From: Hyaloraphidium curvatum
Taxonomy: Eukaryota > Monoblepharomycota > Hyaloraphidiomycetes > Hyaloraphidiales > Hyaloraphidiaceae
Length of the DNA stretch: 64,000 nt
Direction of reading: 5' to 3'
NCBI GenBank assembly: GCA_025558095.1
Contig: JAIVFI010000032.1
Span: 1-64,000, forward strand
The translations under genes and the position numbers were made by a program. The notes beneath the pieces were generated by a model. It was not told where the DNA came from. It did no database searches and saw only the letters and a program-made list of their open reading frames with translations. Shown piece after piece: positions 61,213 through 64,000 of this stretch (within the stretch, counting starts at the first letter, position 1; each line of letters starts with the position of its first letter).

Positions 61213-62708
61213 ATGTCATACGTGCGCCGGAACTTCGACGACGAACCGGAGCCCCCGAAGGCAGCGCCGCGAGTCGACGCGACGCCTTCCTCCCCGTTTG
61301 CCGTCATCGGCAACGTTGGCTCGCCCTACACCCTCAAGCTCCGGGGCTACCTCCGCTACCGGCGCATCCCGAACGTGTTTATCACGATGAACCCGCAACT
61401 GCGCCAGAAGTACGTGACCAAGGCCCCCGTTATCCCCAAGCTGTTATATCCGGACGGCGAGACGCTGCTGGCGGACAGCACGCCCATGATCCAGAGGCTG
61501 GAGAGGGAGACGGGGCACCTGGGGAGGACCGTGAACCTGCCGGAGCCGTGAGCACTTTCGTGCGCTAGGGCGTGCCAAACCAACCTTGACGCGATCTCCG
61601 GATGCAGGGCGATCCAGTTCCTGGCGCACCTGATCGAGGACTTTGCCGACGAGGTGCGTCTCACGCACGCCGGGAATCCTCCAGGGACAAAGCTGACATA
61701 TCTCATTCCCCTTCGCCTCATTCCCCTCTCGCCTCAAGTGGGTCACCAAGATCATGTTCGCCGCGCGGTGGTTCCATCCGCGGGACCAGCTGTTTGGGCG
61801 GAAGCTGGTCGGCATCGGCAACGCCTTCCCCGAGCGGGCCGAGATCGCAGACCGGTTCGCGACCGAAATAATGAACCGGCAGGTCGGGAGGAACCCGCTC
61901 GTGTTCGGGCCGACCTCCAACATCCACATCATCAACCAGACGTGTGGGTGTCGGGAGCTTGTGCCGCGCACGAGCCTCCTGATTGGCTTGACGTCCTTGC
62001 CAGTCGATGCGGTCATGTCGATCCTCGAAGAGCACCTGGCAAAGGGCCACCACTTTGTCCTCGGCACGCGCACCAGGCCCACGATCGCCGACTTTGCCCT
62101 GTACGGCCAGCTTTACCAGATCTGCGTCATGGATACGACCTATTCTTTGAAGGCGCGGGAGGAGTACGCGGGGCGGGCCTTCTTGTACTGCTTGCGGTTG
62201 GACGACCTGAGCGGGCTGGGATTTGGTTCTTCCGCGACGCCTGAGGAGCCCAAGGTGCGTGCTTCCTTCATCGAAACAAATAGCATCACACATGCTGACC
62301 TCGACCGCAGATCACCTCCCTTCCGCCGACGACTCTGCAGCTGATCCGGCTCGTCGGCCAGCTCTACATCCCCTTCCTCCTCGCCAACGAAAAGGCATGT
62401 CGGACGGAGGGTGCCGACAAGGTACCGTTCAAGGTGACCTTCGGCGACGACTGGGCGAGTTACACCGGAGTAAGTGCTCCCATGCGGCATGTAGATGGTT
62501 GCTAAAGGTTCTCCATCGGTGCTAGAATGCGTTCAGGTATCAACACAAATGCTTGCTATGGCTGCGAGAGCACCTCGCGCACGCGCTACGGACGGCGAGC
62601 TACGAGAACCGGACCGCCCTCGAATCGATCCTCAAGGACGCCGGATGCTGGGACGCCCTCGTGTACGGCGAGGAGGGGATAATGGAGGGCGAAAAGGTGA
62701 AGCTGTGA
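61213..62708 (+). CDS. Glutathione S-transferase-like protein
   Basis: Six exons: 61213-61547, 61608-61653, 61739-61943, 62004-62254, 62311-62469, 62526-62708; 392 aa, frame exact. The N-terminal part has a thioredoxin-fold GST domain: VIGNVGSPYTLKLRGYLRYR, then the cis-Pro strand TKAPVIPKLLYPDGETLLAD with the usual D/E-S pair (ADSTPMIQRLE). The remainder is helical, as in the GST C-terminal domain (PTIADFALYGQLYQI is the N-capping-box-like segment), and carries an extra C-terminal helical extension. A Ser or Tyr catalytic residue near Ser-Pro-Tyr is plausible. The long size (392 vs about 220 aa) points to a less common GST subgroup. Role in detoxification is inferred. Converges with the acyl-CoA ligase, stops 27 bp apart. 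Confidence 0.75.
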
Positions 62709-62734
62709 TCGTGTATCTACTGTCTAGAGGTCTT

Positions 62735-64000
62735 CTAGAGCTTGGCACCTGCACCGCCGCCTTTGAGCTGCTCTACCACGCCCTCTGAATTCATCCTCCT
62801 GAGAATCTGTTCCCGTAGCTCTGGAAAAGCTCGTGAGATGTAATCCGAAACGTTGATGAGCGAGGGAACCAACCATTCTTCTTGAGCTTCCCGTTCTGAT
62901 TCCGAGGAAGCCCGGCATCGTCTCCCTCGCCGATCCTCACGTCCACGTAGACCGGGACGGAGAACGCCGGAAGCAGCGTTCGGCAGAACTGCCTGATCGA
63001 TTCCGAGGTCGGCAGAGCCGTCGTCCGCCTGACCACGACGGCAGCGACGGGGAGCTCGCCGAGGGTAATGCCCGGATCGGGGATACCAATCGCGCCCTGC
63101 AGGCCCGGCGTCTCGTCAAATTCTGAACAGTCAGTTGACAAGCAGAACACTCACGGCATCCCAGACTCCGGGAAGCCTGTAAAGGGCTTCTTCGATCGAC
63201 ACAGTGTAGATGTTCTGGACGGGTTCAGTTAGTACAAGCCGTTCCGAATAAACGGAAGCCTCACCTCGCCCCCTCGCACTATCATCTCCTTGCTTCGATC
63301 TACTAGGTACACAAAACCCTCCTTGTCGATGTAGCCGACGTCCCCTGTCGAATCGGGGCGCATCAGATGCTCCAAACAAGATCTGGCGCAGATCCACCCA
63401 CCCGTGTGGAACCAACCGCCACGGAAGGCCCGCTTCGTCGCCTCGGGATTCTTGTAGTACTCCTGCGAGGCCCGTCAGCCGCCGTCCCATGCTCGGTACC
63501 TCTTCTCACTAACCTTGATCACATTTGCTCCGCGGAAGCACAGCTCACCAACTTCACCGACGGGCACCTCGCGATCCTGGTGATCGGGGGAGACAGAGTC
63601 CCAGTCGGTGATCTCGACGACTGCGAGGAGGGAGTCTTCAACGAACGGCACGTAAGCTTGGCCTGTTGACTCACTCTTCATCTCCGAGACGGGATTGAGC
63701 TTTCCCACGGAGCCTGGGTGGGTCAGGTAGTCATCTCCAGCGATCGAAACATTGTTCGAGCTCTCGGTCAGGCCGTCTGTCACGGACGATGGTCAGCACG
63801 TCCAGCCAAAAGAAGATCTTTCAGACCAACATCCTTGTCCAATTGAGCAGCCCGGGAAGACTTCGCGCAGCTTGTCAACGAGCGCCGCAGGGCAAGGTGC
63901 GCCGCCATAGCTGAGGGAGGTCACGCACGAAAGGTCCATCTCCTGTCCAGAGCGCTTGGCCTTTTCGATCGCGTCGAGGATGTTGTAGAACATCGTCGGC
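62735..64000 (-). CDS. AMP-forming acyl-CoA ligase/synthetase, C-terminal part, PTS1 (AKL); runs off the right edge
   Basis: Visible exons (minus): 63831-64000 (open at the edge), 63514-63776, 63402-63462, 63265-63344, 63155-63214, 62874-63096, 62735-62829, all in frame. ANL-superfamily motifs are in order: [33 protein letters not shown] (formed across a junction), [36 protein letters not shown] with the hinge, [19 protein letters not shown], and a C-terminal NQNGKLKKN with the lysine region. The protein ends AKL, a peroxisomal signal. It should activate a carboxylic acid to the acyl-CoA with ATP; chain length is not determinable. Intron 63215-63264 contains a perfect TACTAAC branch site. The last intron (62830-62873) is only 44 nt. 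Confidence 0.88.

Noticed and set aside
28017-63830. Prokaryote-type operons, ribosome binding sites or CRISPR arrays
   Set aside because: Genes are spliced, have eukaryotic domains and long intergenic leaders. No regularly spaced direct repeats were seen.

Overview
This is a very G+C-rich (roughly two-thirds by eye) eukaryotic nuclear segment. It is best explained as a fungus, possibly an early-diverging lineage. Coding genes are interrupted by many tiny introns, mostly 49-68 nt, with donors dominated by GTGGGT/GTGCGT/GTGAGC and CTGAC-like branch points just before the acceptor. There is one clear Zn(II)2Cys6 fungal transcription factor. A type II membrane sulfotransferase, a GT61-type transferase, an O-fucosyltransferase-like protein and a non-LTR retrotransposon relic fit a non-Dikarya fungus, but the taxon is inference. 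I rebuilt splice structures by hand from frame continuity; every spliced model except the SPX gene gives an exact reading frame. Starts were taken at ATG only.

0-7 kb holds a glycan-modifying neighbourhood: a truncated type II membrane protein at the left edge, an O-fucosyltransferase-like gene, a sulfotransferase and a GT61-like transferase, plus a decayed copy of the O-fucosyltransferase 3' part and a LINE-like relic. 7.8-14.4 kb has a secreted nucleoside-phosphorylase-like protein, a small two-pass membrane protein and an anoctamin. 14.5-20.1 kb holds two divergent ABCG half-transporters sharing a 293-bp promoter. 20.2-27.7 kb has an enoyl-CoA hydratase, a WWE-like protein, two homoserine-acetyltransferase-like hydrolase paralogues and, between them, a seven-pass membrane protein and a P-loop sulfotransferase. 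28-36 kb has an amphipathic repeat protein, a Cys-rich secreted protein, a KANL3/TEX30-like hydrolase and an SPX-EXS phosphate exporter.

37-46 kb is dominated by an apparently undescribed seven-pass membrane protein family: three intact members here, a fourth at 23.6-25.1 kb and a relic at 0.5 kb. All four intact members carry an invariant His-x6-Cys-x-Cys-x(2 or 4)-Cys motif in the loop after the second membrane segment. I consider this the most interesting system in the window. Also here are a secreted Thr/Arg-rich wall-like protein and an orphan protein. 46-64 kb is metabolic: an acyl-CoA dehydrogenase, an enoyl-CoA hydratase and an AMP-forming acyl-CoA ligase end in ARL, SKI and AKL, consistent with a peroxisomal beta-oxidation set. 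They are interspersed with the transcription factor, a flavin monooxygenase, a large secreted sugar-dehydrogenase-like protein, a GPI-type cupredoxin and a GST-like protein.

No rRNA, convincing tRNA, CRISPR array or intact mobile element was found.
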